From contig JAEDDX010000018.1 of NCBI GenBank assembly GCA_016293615.1, forward strand, positions 1 through 42,672: a stretch of DNA of 42,672 bases, given 5' to 3'. The DNA comes from Acetatifactor sp. Its GTDB lineage: Bacteria > Bacillota > Clostridia > Lachnospirales > Lachnospiraceae. The number at the start of each line of letters is the position of its first letter. The stretch's first letter is position 1. The translations under genes were made by a program, and so were the position numbers. The notes beneath the pieces are model-generated. The model saw only the letters and a list, made by a program, of their open reading frames with translations. It did not search any database and was not told where the DNA came from. Below, piece after piece: positions 1 through 8,634 of the stretch.

Positions 1-38
1 TAAAAGAAAGATGGCTCTGGGATGTAAATCCAAGAGCC
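1..38 (-). terminator. Intrinsic terminator after the GGDEF/EAL gene
   Basis: On the minus strand a stem GGCTCT/AGAGCC with an inner GGAT/ATCC stem (one mismatch between them) is followed by TCTTTCTTTTA, the form of a Rho-independent terminator. It lies about 80 nt past the stop of the c-di-GMP gene. A second hairpin at 58-78 (8-bp arms, 5-nt loop) lies between the two and has a T-rich tail only on the plus strand. Confidence 0.6.
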
Positions 39-115
39 GCTTTGTCTACAGTCTGCAGCGGAGTGATTTCCACTCCGCTTATTTTAGGGTTCCGTCCGCT
101 GCACAGGCTGTATCT

Positions 116-2848
116 CTACTGCAGCGAATACAGGGTCTCTTTCTTATGAAGCTGAATATGTTCAATCTCTTTGCGAATCGTTTTGTCGATGTCCGGCTGA
201 GGCTCCTTCTTCGGGCGTGCTATGTAATATCCCTGAATCAGGTCCACATTCAGATTGATGACGGCCTTCAGTTCCTCGGTGTTCTCGACGCCTTCCGCCA
301 GGGCCAGAATGCTATTCTGGTGGGAGTATTCCACAATACTTCTCACGAAGTGCTGCTTCTGAGGGCTGTCCTGAATATTGGTGATCAGCATGCGGTCGAT
401 CTTCACATAGCGGGGACTGTAGCGCAGCAGATTGTTCACGTTCGAGTAACCGGCGCCGTAATCATCCAGCGCAATCTCAATGCCGTCATGCATCTTGCTG
501 TTCTTAAACTGTATCAGCTGTTCCTCGGGAAGTTCAGATTCCTCCGTAAATTCAATGACCAGGCGTTCCTTATGCTTATTCACCTTGTCCGTTATTCCAA
601 TCGCATCTTCGCCCTTCAGCTGATAGCCCGGAAGACTGTTGACAAAAACTTTTGCATCCTTGAATTTGCTCTCATTCCGATCCAGATAGTTCAGCACATT
701 GTAGATGGTCGCCTTCTCAATGTCATAGAGCCGGTTCAAATAGACCGCCGCCCTCATGATATCACCCGGTCCCACTTCCGTATGCTCTTCACAGCGCATC
801 AACGCTTCATACGCAAAAATGGAGCCATCCTGTGCGCGCACGATCGGCTGGAAATAATAGGATAACCGATTGTTGTCCAATATATGTTCAACGACCTGGT
901 TTCTCTTCATCTCGCTTAAGGTCAGGTCTGCCTCACTGCGGTGTTTGTCACGCAGCAGAGCCTTATTGTGGTTCTTGATGCCGACCGTGTGGTTGATGAG
1001 CGACTCCAGTGCAGCATTGTCGAGCGGAGAACCGCTTAAACTGCCGTAATGGAAGTCAATGGTCCAGTTGTCAGCCTCGGGCAAACGATACTCCTGTAAC
1101 TTCTGATGGAGCTGTTCCAAAAGGTTCTTACTTCTGGGGGAATCCACACTTCCCGGAATTGCTATCAGAAACTCATCATTTCCGAGTCTGCTGCAGACCT
1201 CCTCTTCATCCAGAAGCTCCTGAATGAAACGGCCCACGACACGAATCACACGGTTCCCGTAATCACGGCCAAGCTCTTCGTTGACATTCTTCAGTCCCTT
1301 GACGTCCACTGCGATGATACAGATCTCGTCACCGCGCTGTACACATTCTCCCGCAAGCACAAAGGAGAGATTCAAAAATCCTCTGTAATTATACAGACCG
1401 GTCAGGGAGTCACGCACCTGTGAGGAATTGATCTGCTGCAGCATTCTCTGAAGGCTCTGCTGTCTATAAAAAGCCTCCATGCCCTGCATGACACTGCGCA
1501 TCCAGTTGCGGTAGGTCTCATCATAGACCCGGATATCTCTGCCGTAGTTGATGACCGAATAGCCGAAGCATCTGTCATCAAAATACAACGGTGTAAAAAT
1601 ATGAGTCGTCGGATAGTCCCTCTCCTCGTACAGCTGGGGCAGGAGAAGATAGGTATCGAAATAGTTCATAAAGTCGATCCGGCTGTCCGAACCGTCCGGA
1701 TTCGGTCCACAGGAGATAATCTGATGCATTTTCGTGGCATAGCCCTTGCGGATCGCTCTCTCCCCGATATTCTGCTCGGGATACATAAAATTGTCATTCA
1801 GGCACATGTAGAAATTGTGGAACGGCCTGATCTGATAGGTATAGTCAAACACCTTTGCGTAGAAGCTCTTATAGTCCGTCACGGAGAGCAGATCCTCAAT
1901 CAGGTGGTTAAAATCGGAAAAATATCCTCTCGCAGACTGATTGGTCGTCCATCTGGAGCGAAGCTTCTTGGGAACCATCTCGGTATGGTAGGTACAGCCG
2001 CAGCTTCCTCCCAAAAACAGGGGAGCCTTCGATTCAAACTCCGGCTCGGGTTCATTCTCTATGGCGGCGTGCAGCCACTTCAGGCAGTACGCTCCGCATT
2101 CATCCGCGGGAATCTCTGCCGAGGTCAAGGGAACCGGGCTTGTCCTTCCGTCCTCGATGGAGTCATAGCCGATGACCGCGATCTGGTCGGGGATGGAGAT
2201 TCCCTTCTCCACCAGTCTGGCGGCAGCTCCGAGCGCCATAATATCATTCGCACAGGCCAATGCCTGCGGAAGCTTCTTTCTGCCCTTCGTCAGGTAATCC
2301 ACATACTCCTCACCGCTGTCATACCAATAGTTTCCATGGTAGATGCGCGTGCTTTTGACCGTCAGTCCATGGTCACGCATGCAGTCGCAATAGGCATTGA
2401 GCCTTGCAACCGAGTGGGGATGGTCCTTCTTGCCGCCCAGAAAAGCGATATCCGTATATCCGTGTTCCTCGATCAGATGGCTGATGAGCTTATATACAGG
2501 CGTATAATGATCCATCATGACACTCGGGAAAAATGCGCTCTCATGATCCACGACGAGCACGGGTCCGGTAAACGTCTCCTTGATCCTTCTCTGCAGAGAA
2601 TCCGCCAGTCCGGGAGTCAGGATGGTGTCCAGCATAATTAAAATTGCATCAAACAGATGAAAAGGTGCCAGCTGAAAAATATTAGAATCTCCGATATTGC
2701 GAAGCTCCGTCTCCTGGAACTTCTGATACATCGAGAATACGCAAACATCATAATCCCGAGCATATGCCTCGCGGATAAACTCAGTCATAAACCTTCTCTG
2801 TGTATTTTCCTCAATTTGCGCAAGCAATACTCCTATACGCTTTCTCAA
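116..2848 (-). CDS. Cytosolic c-di-GMP protein: LacI-type sensor, GGDEF, EAL
   Basis: Residues 1-290 resemble the ligand-binding fold of LacI-family regulators (periplasmic-binding-protein-like) but no helix-turn-helix precedes it and no signal peptide or membrane segment is visible. A linker/sensor region spans about 290-475. The GGDEF domain (about 478-637) carries GNDEF at 556-560 instead of GGDEF, so cyclase activity is doubtful. The EAL domain (about 655-890) keeps the residues expected for hydrolysis: E681 of EAL, N737, E766, D795-D796, K816, E852 and Q872. Inference: a soluble, small-molecule-responsive c-di-GMP phosphodiesterase with a regulatory GGDEF domain. The start is TTG with a GAGGGG site 8 nt upstream; no ATG fits. 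It lies downstream of the membrane protein gene at 2925 but has its own promoter-like sequence. Confidence 0.9.
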   Translation of the reverse strand: MRKRIGVLLAQIEENTQRRFMTEFIREAYARDYDVCVFSMYQKFQETELRNIGDSNIFQLAPFHLFDAILIMLDTILTPGLADSLQRRIKETFTGPVLVVDHESAFFPSVMMDHYTPVYKLISHLIEEHGYTDIAFLGGKKDHPHSVARLNAYCDCMRDHGLTVKSTRIYHGNYWYDSGEEYVDYLTKGRKKLPQALACANDIMALGAAARLVEKGISIPDQIAVIGYDSIEDGRTSPVPLTSAEIPADECGAYCLKWLHAAIENEPEPEFESKAPLFLGGSCGCTYHTEMVPKKLRSRWTTNQSARGYFSDFNHLIEDLLSVTDYKSFYAKVFDYTYQIRPFHNFYMCLNDNFMYPEQNIGERAIRKGYATKMHQIISCGPNPDGSDSRIDFMNYFDTYLLLPQLYEERDYPTTHIFTPLYFDDRCFGYSVINYGRDIRVYDETYRNWMRSVMQGMEAFYRQQSLQRMLQQINSSQVRDSLTGLYNYRGFLNLSFVLAGECVQRGDEICIIAVDVKGLKNVNEELGRDYGNRVIRVVGRFIQELLDEEEVCSRLGNDEFLIAIPGSVDSPRSKNLLEQLHQKLQEYRLPEADNWTIDFHYGSLSGSPLDNAALESLINHTVGIKNHNKALLRDKHRSEADLTLSEMKRNQVVEHILDNNRLSYYFQPIVRAQDGSIFAYEALMRCEEHTEVGPGDIMRAAVYLNRLYDIEKATIYNVLNYLDRNESKFKDAKVFVNSLPGYQLKGEDAIGITDKVNKHKERLVIEFTEESELPEEQLIQFKNSKMHDGIEIALDDYGAGYSNVNNLLRYSPRYVKIDRMLITNIQDSPQKQHFVRSIVEYSHQNSILALAEGVENTEELKAVINLNVDLIQGYYIARPKKEPQPDIDKTIRKEIEHIQLHKKETLYSLQ

Positions 2849-2893
2849 ATCGATTGCCCCTCTCTCAGTTACTTATCCTAATACTATTATTTT

Positions 2894-2921
2894 ATCATAG
2901 GAACCGTTTTCTGTCACGCAA
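2894..2921 (-). promoter_or_regulatory. Promoter candidate for the c-di-GMP gene
   Basis: Minus-strand TTGCGT (2916-2921) and TATGAT (2894-2899) are separated by 16 nt, about 50 nt upstream of the TTG start. The spacer is one short of the sigma-A optimum. Confidence 0.45.
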
Positions 2922-2924
2922 ACT

Positions 2925-3563
2925 TTATCCTGTTTGATTGACATTTTCATCATGCGCGTCCCGCTCTTCCTCCGTATCCCGGGCAATGGGTCTTCGATAG
3001 AAATGTATCCCCAGCAGGATCAGGACGCAGAACGCCAGTCTGGTCAGTCGATACCGGGATCTGCAGTCTGCAATATCCTGCACCAGGGTATCGCCAAGCA
3101 CGAGATAGGGATCATTGCCATCCGTGAGGATAAACACCTTTGCCGCAGCAGGGGCCGCATCCAGCGCTTCAATACCGTGCATGGCATCGACATTGCCGTC
3201 CGCAAAAAACGCGCACGGATGATATCTTTTCTTCACGGTACCCGCGGAGCTGACAGAGATATCCTGTATGGACAGAAGCTGTGCTGTGTTGGGAAAATCG
3301 ATTCTCAGCCCGCTCAGACTTCGCGCTGCCTCGGCATCGATCTTCAGGGAAACGCTCTTCCTGTCAGCATCATATTGCCCTGTATACGCATGCTCGGCCG
3401 AATAGTACGGGGCTTTTGGAGTCGTATAGAACACTTCCATGCTTTCTCCCTTAAATTCGCCAAACTGAATGGTCAGATTCAGCCCCGCCGAAGGCAGCGG
3501 AACAGCCACAAATACAATCATGATCACTAAAATCAATCCGTAAATATACTTTCTTTTCATCAT
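2925..3563 (-). CDS. Hypothetical two-pass membrane protein with exoplasmic domain
   Basis: 212 residues. A hydrophobic segment at about 6-25 acts as signal or anchor, an extracytoplasmic domain rich in short beta-like stretches follows (about 30-170), and a second hydrophobic segment at about 176-190 leads to a short charged tail ending in acidic residues. I do not recognise a named family. The overall look resembles accessory domains found beside GT-C membrane glycosyltransferases in clostridia, and a GT-C-like gene is divergently transcribed from the same intergenic region. Starts at tandem ATG codons with a GAAGG-type site. The c-di-GMP gene follows 76 nt downstream, so the two may be co-transcribed. 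Confidence 0.75.
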   Translation of the reverse strand: MMKRKYIYGLILVIMIVFVAVPLPSAGLNLTIQFGEFKGESMEVFYTTPKAPYYSAEHAYTGQYDADRKSVSLKIDAEAARSLSGLRIDFPNTAQLLSIQDISVSSAGTVKKRYHPCAFFADGNVDAMHGIEALDAAPAAAKVFILTDGNDPYLVLGDTLVQDIADCRSRYRLTRLAFCVLILLGIHFYRRPIARDTEEERDAHDENVNQTG

Positions 3564-3608
3564 AATACACCTTCACCGGTCTCGCTCTTTGGGTTTTCAG
3601 AACGCTGA

Positions 3609-3637
3609 TTGCCTTGCGGCAGCGCCTGTGCTATAAT
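3609..3637 (+). promoter_or_regulatory. Promoter for the GT-C-like gene at 3717
   Basis: TTGCCT (3609-3614), a 17-nt spacer and a perfect TATAAT (3632-3637) read toward the gene at 3717. It sits about 27 nt from an opposing promoter at 3664-3692. Confidence 0.6.
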
Positions 3638-3663
3638 ACTAGACAGGTCCCGACCGCGAATTA

Positions 3664-3692
3664 ATCATATACTACCATAGGCCTTTTTTCAA
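3664..3692 (-). promoter_or_regulatory. Promoter for the membrane protein at 2925
   Basis: Minus-strand TTGAAA (3687-3692), a 17-nt spacer and TATGAT (3664-3669) point toward the gene starting at 3563. The predicted transcript runs through the divergent promoter at 3609-3637, so the two transcripts overlap at their 5' ends. Confidence 0.55.
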
Positions 3693-3716
3693 GTTGTTTT
3701 CGGAGGATACGCCGCA

Positions 3717-4982
3717 ATGAATACAAGCAGTGCACAAGCCAGCCGCAGGAACGGTTATCTGTTTACCATAGCCGCTTCTCTCTTACTTCTGTACCTCAAC
3801 TATGAATATATCAGCAGACAGATCCGACTCGGAGGGTTGGGAGACTTTCCCGCGCATCTGTACACACTGCTGCCACTCTTTCGCACCGGCGAGTGGTGGA
3901 AGGGCTGGATGTCGGCGCCGCATTGCCTGTGGCATCTGACTACGCTCTTCTTCTATCAGGTCTTTCGCCTGCCTCTGGAGGCCGCCGCCTGTTATGCCAC
4001 CTGTGTCTATGTGCTTCTCCATTACCTGACCCTGATCTGGTGCATTCAGAAGATCACCGCCTATGCCGGAGAGGAGGAAAGCCTCATTCGCAGCAATGTG
4101 ATCGCCTTTGGTTTTACTTTTGCGCAAGCCCTGTACTTCTACTGGCTGGACGCCGGGAGCAGATATCTGGGAAGCTTTTCCATGAATCCGATGCACAATC
4201 CGACCCAGATGAGCGTGCGCATCTTCGGTATTTTGTGCTTCTGTCTGGTCATCGATCTGCTCGGAAGCAGTTCCGGCGAAACATACAGACCGGTCTTTTT
4301 CCATGTCGCCCTCCACAGGCGCCGTTACCATATCCTGCTGGCGGTCCTGCTGTTTTTGTCGGTCGTGATGAAGCCCACCTTTGCGGAGATGTTCATCCCT
4401 GCGGTTGCTTTCTGTATGCTGGGGACCCTGCTTCGAAAACTGATTCAGAAAAAGGACGACTGCGTCACCTATTTTAAGCATTGTCTGACCATGCTTCTTT
4501 GTTCCGTACCCGCCCTGCTGTATATGCTGGTGCAATACCTCGTCTTCTTCTTTTTCGGCGGAAGCTACGGGGATGAAGGCGGGCTGATCTTCACCAAATG
4601 GCTGGAGGTCTGGAAGCTTTTCACCGACAATGTCTACCTCTCGGTACTGCTCGGAATGGCTTTCCCGATTTATATGATAGTGATCGATCCCCGCTTCTTC
4701 TGTAAAAGCATCATGGGGCGAATCTCCCTGCTCAGTTACGGAATCGGCTTTCTGGAAGCTGCCCTTCTCGGCGAAGCCGGCGACCGTCTGAGCCACGCCA
4801 ACTTTATCTGGCCCCTGATGTCCGGTATGCTCATTCTCTGGTTTACGGCACTCATGCGGCTTCTGATGCTGGAGCGTGCAAAAAGTGAAAACAGCCGCCG
4901 TCAGACCGTCCTCGTCAACATCGGCTGGGTTTTCTTCGCCCTCCATGTGCTGTGCGGTTTCCTTTTCCTGGCCCAGCGCTGA
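3717..4982 (+). CDS. Polytopic membrane protein, GT-C glycosyltransferase-like
   Basis: 421 residues with around ten hydrophobic segments and little else. After the first membrane segment comes a GDFPAHL stretch, an acidic motif in the first external loop of the kind that carries the catalytic Asp in GT-C enzymes, which use lipid-linked sugars at the outer face of the membrane. This is a fold-level resemblance; no specific substrate can be named. The ATG has a GGAGG site 10 nt upstream. The gene converges on another GT-C-like gene (5025-6767) with 42 nt between stops. An alternative is an uncharacterised integral membrane protein of the O-antigen polymerase type. Confidence 0.75.
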   Translation: MNTSSAQASRRNGYLFTIAASLLLLYLNYEYISRQIRLGGLGDFPAHLYTLLPLFRTGEWWKGWMSAPHCLWHLTTLFFYQVFRLPLEAAACYATCVYVLLHYLTLIWCIQKITAYAGEEESLIRSNVIAFGFTFAQALYFYWLDAGSRYLGSFSMNPMHNPTQMSVRIFGILCFCLVIDLLGSSSGETYRPVFFHVALHRRRYHILLAVLLFLSVVMKPTFAEMFIPAVAFCMLGTLLRKLIQKKDDCVTYFKHCLTMLLCSVPALLYMLVQYLVFFFFGGSYGDEGGLIFTKWLEVWKLFTDNVYLSVLLGMAFPIYMIVIDPRFFCKSIMGRISLLSYGIGFLEAALLGEAGDRLSHANFIWPLMSGMLILWFTALMRLLMLERAKSENSRRQTVLVNIGWVFFALHVLCGFLFLAQR

Positions 4983-5024
4983 GGCGCCGGTTCGAATTCG
5001 TCCGTCGCATGGACTGTGTCTGTT

Positions 5025-6767
5025 TTACAGGGATGCACTTATGGGACCGTCCTGTTTCTTCCGGTAGAAATGCCAATAGGTTCCCTGCCCGCAGAGCTCA
5101 TAGTGTTCTCTTAAGTAGCCGTCAAACCAACAGGTCGGATCGATATCTTCCACGCCGGCCCAGGCTTTCACGGCGATCACATCCGGTTCCTTTTCCGGAT
5201 AGAGCGTCCAGTAATCCACGATGCTTTCGTCATAGACGGGAGTGTCAATGGTAGAGTATGCCGATACCTGATTGTGTGCAAACAGATAGGCAATCGGGTC
5301 ATACCAGGAATCCTCCACCAGAAATACCTTCTCGCCTTCCTTCACATTGTTTCTGAAATCTTCCATTCCGTATCTGGACTGGTTGCACTTATCCAGGGAA
5401 GTCACAATCCCTAAGTTTGGTCCGACTCTGACAATGTTCTCCACATCCGTCAACAGATACTCCCCATTGACATTGATATAACCGTATACCGTAAGCATTC
5501 TGTGTGCCATCAGCCAGAGGCAGAACAGGGCCGGCACCAGAGGAATTCTGCCCGGTCCCGCCGCTTCACGAAGGGATCCGAAATGTCTGTAAAGCGGCAG
5601 GAACGACACCAGCGTTCCCGGAATCAGGTAGGCAAATACCGAGAGGAAGCCCTGGTTGGTCAAAAGAAGCACGGCGATACAGGAACAGACCGACAGGGTC
5701 ACGCCGATCCACCAGATTCTCTGCTCGGAATGTTTTAATTCTTTCACAAAAAAGGCTGAGCCGAGGATAAGGGCCGGATTGACAATGCAGAATTCCAATG
5801 TCCAATCGACCCCCAGCGCGGGCGCAAGAAACAGCAGTACAATGTCTGACAGCATCAGAAAAACCAGTGCTGTCAGGAGCCGGGACTTTCGAAGCAGTCT
5901 GCCGGTCGGGACAGCCAGGGCAAACACGACGGCTAACCACAGCGCGCCGATGAGGGCGCCCCGAAAGAACACCCATGGTGCAAACGCCGTCCCCGTGTGG
6001 GAAACATCAGAGGTAAAAATCGACAGCAGATTCTCCACGAAGCGGTGCAGTCCGATTTTGACGGCAAAAAAACCTGCGTAACCGGCTCCGATCAGAGCAC
6101 ATATGCCCGTAAACAGGAGAAGAACTCTCTTCCTGTTCTCCTGATTCGAAAACACAAACAAAATGACCGCCACGCCAAAGAAAGTGATGAGGCAGGACGG
6201 ATAAGACAGAATCTGCAGGCACAAAAACACAGCTGCCGCAATCAAATACCGTAGCTTTTCCCCGGATTCAAAGAAGAGCAAAAGGCTTGCGAACAAGAGC
6301 AGACTGAAACCGATGTGCATGTTGGAGAACTCCGGAAATACCATGAGCTTCGGCCTGGATACGAAGACAAACAGGCAGATGACATGCACCAGTTCTCCCG
6401 GCAGGAAGCGCTTCAGCACGCGAAACAGGACATAGGTGACCAATCCGCCAAGCACCACTCCGTACACCTGTAAAAAGAGGGAGACGCCGCTTAAGTCCGG
6501 CACAAACTGTCTGTAGAGCAGCATTCCCAAATCCGCGAGGAAGGCGGACGACTGATGCGGCTCCCACATCTGCGCAAAGAGTCCGTCGCCGCTAAGATGC
6601 CTGTATGAAGTTGCAATGGCATAGGTCTGGTCCGGTCCGAAATCCGCGAAGATCGCCTTGAGATTCACAAGCGCTGCCCCGATCCACAGGAGTACTGTCA
6701 CGGCATCCCTTTTATGCACTTTGGCACGGCCCTGAGTCACAGCCGCCTTCTTTTCTTCCATAAACAT
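5025..6767 (-). CDS. Polytopic membrane protein, GT-C glycosyltransferase-like
   Basis: 580 residues from the chosen start. The body has about eleven hydrophobic segments and a soluble C-terminal domain of about 130 residues after the last one. An FGPDQTY motif follows the first membrane segment, where GT-C enzymes carry their acidic residue. The C-terminal domain contains a short Ser-Trp-Tyr-Asp-Pro stretch and several aromatic residues, compatible with an external carbohydrate-facing domain. The start at 6767 is preferred because GGAGG lies 6 nt upstream; the longest reading frame would add 33 residues without a good site. The acyltransferase gene is upstream on the same strand but ends in a terminator, so this gene probably needs its own promoter. 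Confidence 0.75.
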   Translation of the reverse strand: MFMEEKKAAVTQGRAKVHKRDAVTVLLWIGAALVNLKAIFADFGPDQTYAIATSYRHLSGDGLFAQMWEPHQSSAFLADLGMLLYRQFVPDLSGVSLFLQVYGVVLGGLVTYVLFRVLKRFLPGELVHVICLFVFVSRPKLMVFPEFSNMHIGFSLLLFASLLLFFESGEKLRYLIAAAVFLCLQILSYPSCLITFFGVAVILFVFSNQENRKRVLLLFTGICALIGAGYAGFFAVKIGLHRFVENLLSIFTSDVSHTGTAFAPWVFFRGALIGALWLAVVFALAVPTGRLLRKSRLLTALVFLMLSDIVLLFLAPALGVDWTLEFCIVNPALILGSAFFVKELKHSEQRIWWIGVTLSVCSCIAVLLLTNQGFLSVFAYLIPGTLVSFLPLYRHFGSLREAAGPGRIPLVPALFCLWLMAHRMLTVYGYINVNGEYLLTDVENIVRVGPNLGIVTSLDKCNQSRYGMEDFRNNVKEGEKVFLVEDSWYDPIAYLFAHNQVSAYSTIDTPVYDESIVDYWTLYPEKEPDVIAVKAWAGVEDIDPTCWFDGYLREHYELCGQGTYWHFYRKKQDGPISASL

Positions 6768-6849
6768 ACACAGCCTCCCGTTCATGCTTTCCGCAATGCT
6801 TTTCCATACACCCATCATACTATGAAGTATACGGAAAGTAAAGGACGCG

Positions 6850-6879
6850 AAAAAAGGACCCGGCAAATCTACCGGATCC
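6850..6879 (-). terminator. Intrinsic terminator overlapping the acyltransferase stop codon
   Basis: Minus strand GGATCCGG/CCGGGTCC stem (one G-T wobble), 8-nt loop, then TTTTTT. The 5' arm includes the last codons of the acyltransferase and the stop codon begins the loop, an unusually tight arrangement. Confidence 0.8.
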
Positions 6880-7837
6880 TCTTTCTGATTCGTTCATAAA
6901 TTTGATTGATAAGAACTGCAACCGCAACAACAAAGGTTACTGAAATCACATTGACCAAAAGCTTCGTTCCTGTCGTCAGTCCCATCGACTTCGCAATCCG
7001 ATTCAGCACAAACGCGCTGAAATCGTAGCCGAATATCATCTGAACCGCATACATCTCCAGGGTCGCGGCCCCCACCACCCTCGAGAACCCGCACTCAGGT
7101 ATCAGGTCCGTCAAAAGAATCAGACCAAGTGTCGAGGGAATCGCAATCACATAATACATATCCGGGATGGGTTTCATCAGAGGGGGCTGATATCCGAAGA
7201 AATACAGCAGGACACTGCCGACTGCCAGAAGTAAGACTCCGGCGAGTGCCTTCGCGCCCTTTTTACTCAGTACCCGTTCCGAATGCATCAGCTTCGCGGC
7301 GTAAAAGCCGACCAGCACGACCGGAATCCGGTTCCAAAAGATAAACATCGCCTTATATTTTGTGAGAAATGTCACGAGCAGGCCTATGATAAACCACGCT
7401 CCGACGCCCACACCGATTGCAAGCGGTCTGTTCTTCTTATCCAGCTTCTGATACAGGGGAAGGATCAGGTAGAACAGCATAATCGCCGGCAAAAACCACA
7501 GGAAGGCGCCGCCGCCTTTTTTGAAAAGGTCCAGTCCGGTAACAACCCGGAACAGATAGGGCAGCTTCCAGTGTGCATAGATACACGCAACCACGGCAAA
7601 CAGGATGAATTTCAGATAGACAGACTTCAGCCGGGATACCAGAAAGGCCTTGTAATCTGTCACCTCTCTGGCAGAAATTGAGTATGCGGAAAGGAAAAAG
7701 AACATATCCACACCGATAAACGCTGTTTTCTGTAAGAATATTTCCACCGGATTGCGCATCCCAAGCGGCACCCACAGGTGGAAGCAGGCAATCATAAATG
7801 CCGACACCATCATTACCGATCTTCTGTTTTTCATCAT
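6869..7837 (-). CDS. Acyltransferase-3 family membrane protein
   Basis: 322 residues with about ten membrane segments. The N-terminal HLW stretch followed by a phenylalanine-rich VDMFFFLSAY segment is the signature region of the acyltransferase-3 family, whose members transfer acetyl or other acyl groups to surface glycans such as peptidoglycan, teichoic acids or exopolysaccharides. The conserved histidine is at about residue 20. The substrate cannot be told from sequence; neighbours suggest a cell-surface polymer. Two adjacent ATG codons follow a GGGG site, and the second (7834) has the better spacing. The lipoprotein gene ends 81 nt upstream. Confidence 0.85.
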   Translation of the reverse strand: MMKNRRSVMMVSAFMIACFHLWVPLGMRNPVEIFLQKTAFIGVDMFFFLSAYSISAREVTDYKAFLVSRLKSVYLKFILFAVVACIYAHWKLPYLFRVVTGLDLFKKGGGAFLWFLPAIMLFYLILPLYQKLDKKNRPLAIGVGVGAWFIIGLLVTFLTKYKAMFIFWNRIPVVLVGFYAAKLMHSERVLSKKGAKALAGVLLLAVGSVLLYFFGYQPPLMKPIPDMYYVIAIPSTLGLILLTDLIPECGFSRVVGAATLEMYAVQMIFGYDFSAFVLNRIAKSMGLTTGTKLLVNVISVTFVVAVAVLINQIYERIRKRIR

Positions 7838-7887
7838 TCACCCCGCCTGCACTGACTGGTTCACGGTTGCTTTTCGTGATTCGTTGT

Positions 7888-7908
7888 GATGATTCGCTGC
7901 GAATCATC
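7888..7908. repeat. Perfect 10-bp-arm palindrome between lipoprotein and acyltransferase genes
   Basis: GATGATTCGC, a single T, then GCGAATCATC. It has no U-run on either strand, so it does not look like a terminator. The TTCGCTGCGAA core recalls the palindrome at 42629-42641. It may act as an mRNA processing or stability hairpin. Confidence 0.6.
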
Positions 7909-7918
7909 CGTTGCTCTG

Positions 7919-8578
7919 TTAATTGTTAAAAGAAGCGGGAGTCATTACAAACACTACATACTTGTCATCAATGATCTCGCAGTGCTTTTCGTCTGCTGAT
8001 GTGCAGATGTTCCAGTTGAGCATTGCATGGCTGTCGAGCGTATCGGCGAGCGCCTGTGCATCCTCTGTCTCAAATACATAGCCGATGAAAGGAATGGTTC
8101 CGATCATGGGCCCGAACTGCATACCGGTTGTAAAACCGTGAATCTCATCATCAAAGCCGTTCAGATAACCTTCCTCCACAGGCATGGAACCCAGCATCAT
8201 CTCACCGGGAATGACCTTAGAGTTTGCAAGCACATTGCCGACAACAGTCTCAAGGTCCTGACTGTTTGCAAGCTCTGCTCTGATTTCCTGTGCGATTGCT
8301 ACAGAAGGAGAAGCATCGGTCACTTCCGCGCCGCTCTCTTCCACTGTGCTGCTCTCCTCCTCGCTGCTCTCTTCCGCAGCAGTGCTCTCGGTAGATTCTA
8401 TGCTCTCGGTAGATTCTATGCTCTCGGAAGACTCTTCCACAACACTTCCGGTAGATTCTACGGCCGAGCTCTCGGAAGACTCGTCCGCATCCTTGCCGCA
8501 GCCTGCGAGCAGACCTGTTACCATAACAGCCGCCAGGGCGGTCACCAACAATTTCTTAACCAAAGTATTTTTCATCAT
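7919..8578 (-). CDS. Lipoprotein with Ser/Glu-rich linker
   Basis: Starting at the ATG at 8578 (AGGAGG 5 nt upstream; a second ATG at 8575 is equally possible) the protein has a charged N-terminus, a hydrophobic core and a lipobox ending LLAGC, so it should be cleaved by signal peptidase II and lipid-anchored outside. A linker of about 60 residues made largely of Ser, Glu and Thr follows, then a compact C-terminal domain of about 120 residues that I do not recognise. The linker probably spans the cell wall. Part of it is encoded by an 18-bp tandem repeat. The gene has a good promoter and a palindrome at the predicted start of transcription. Function unknown. Confidence 0.85.
   Translation of the reverse strand: MMKNTLVKKLLVTALAAVMVTGLLAGCGKDADESSESSAVESTGSVVEESSESIESTESIESTESTAAEESSEEESSTVEESGAEVTDASPSVAIAQEIRAELANSQDLETVVGNVLANSKVIPGEMMLGSMPVEEGYLNGFDDEIHGFTTGMQFGPMIGTIPFIGYVFETEDAQALADTLDSHAMLNWNICTSADEKHCEIIDDKYVVFVMTPASFNN
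8383..8427. repeat. 18-bp in-frame tandem repeat, 2.5 copies
   Basis: The unit TGCTCTCGGTAGATTCTA occurs at 8383-8400 and 8401-8418, and a partial third copy fills 8419-8427. The unit is a multiple of three and lies in the Ser/Glu-rich linker of the lipoprotein, so slippage would change linker length by six residues without breaking the frame. Confidence 0.9.
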
Positions 8579-8613
8579 AATTTCCTCCTTTTGAAAACAC
8601 AATAATGCATCAA

Positions 8614-8629
8614 AAAATGTTAACATTTT
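8614..8629. promoter_or_regulatory. 16-bp perfect palindrome at the lipoprotein transcription start
   Basis: AAAATGTT followed by its exact inverse AACATTTT, just downstream of the predicted -10 box (8635-8640) and about where transcription should begin. The position suits an operator for a dimeric repressor; no cognate regulator is evident nearby. Confidence 0.5.
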
Positions 8630-8634
8630 CACAG

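Noticed and set aside
58..78. Hairpin with T-rich tail on the plus strand
   Set aside because: It could terminate a plus-strand transcript, but no plus-strand gene is present to its left in the window, so it is only noted under the terminator at 1-38.
8027..8605. Long plus-strand frame opposite the lipoprotein gene
   Set aside because: It mirrors the repetitive Ser/Glu codons of the real gene, has no ribosome site and an implausible Leu/Arg/His-rich composition.
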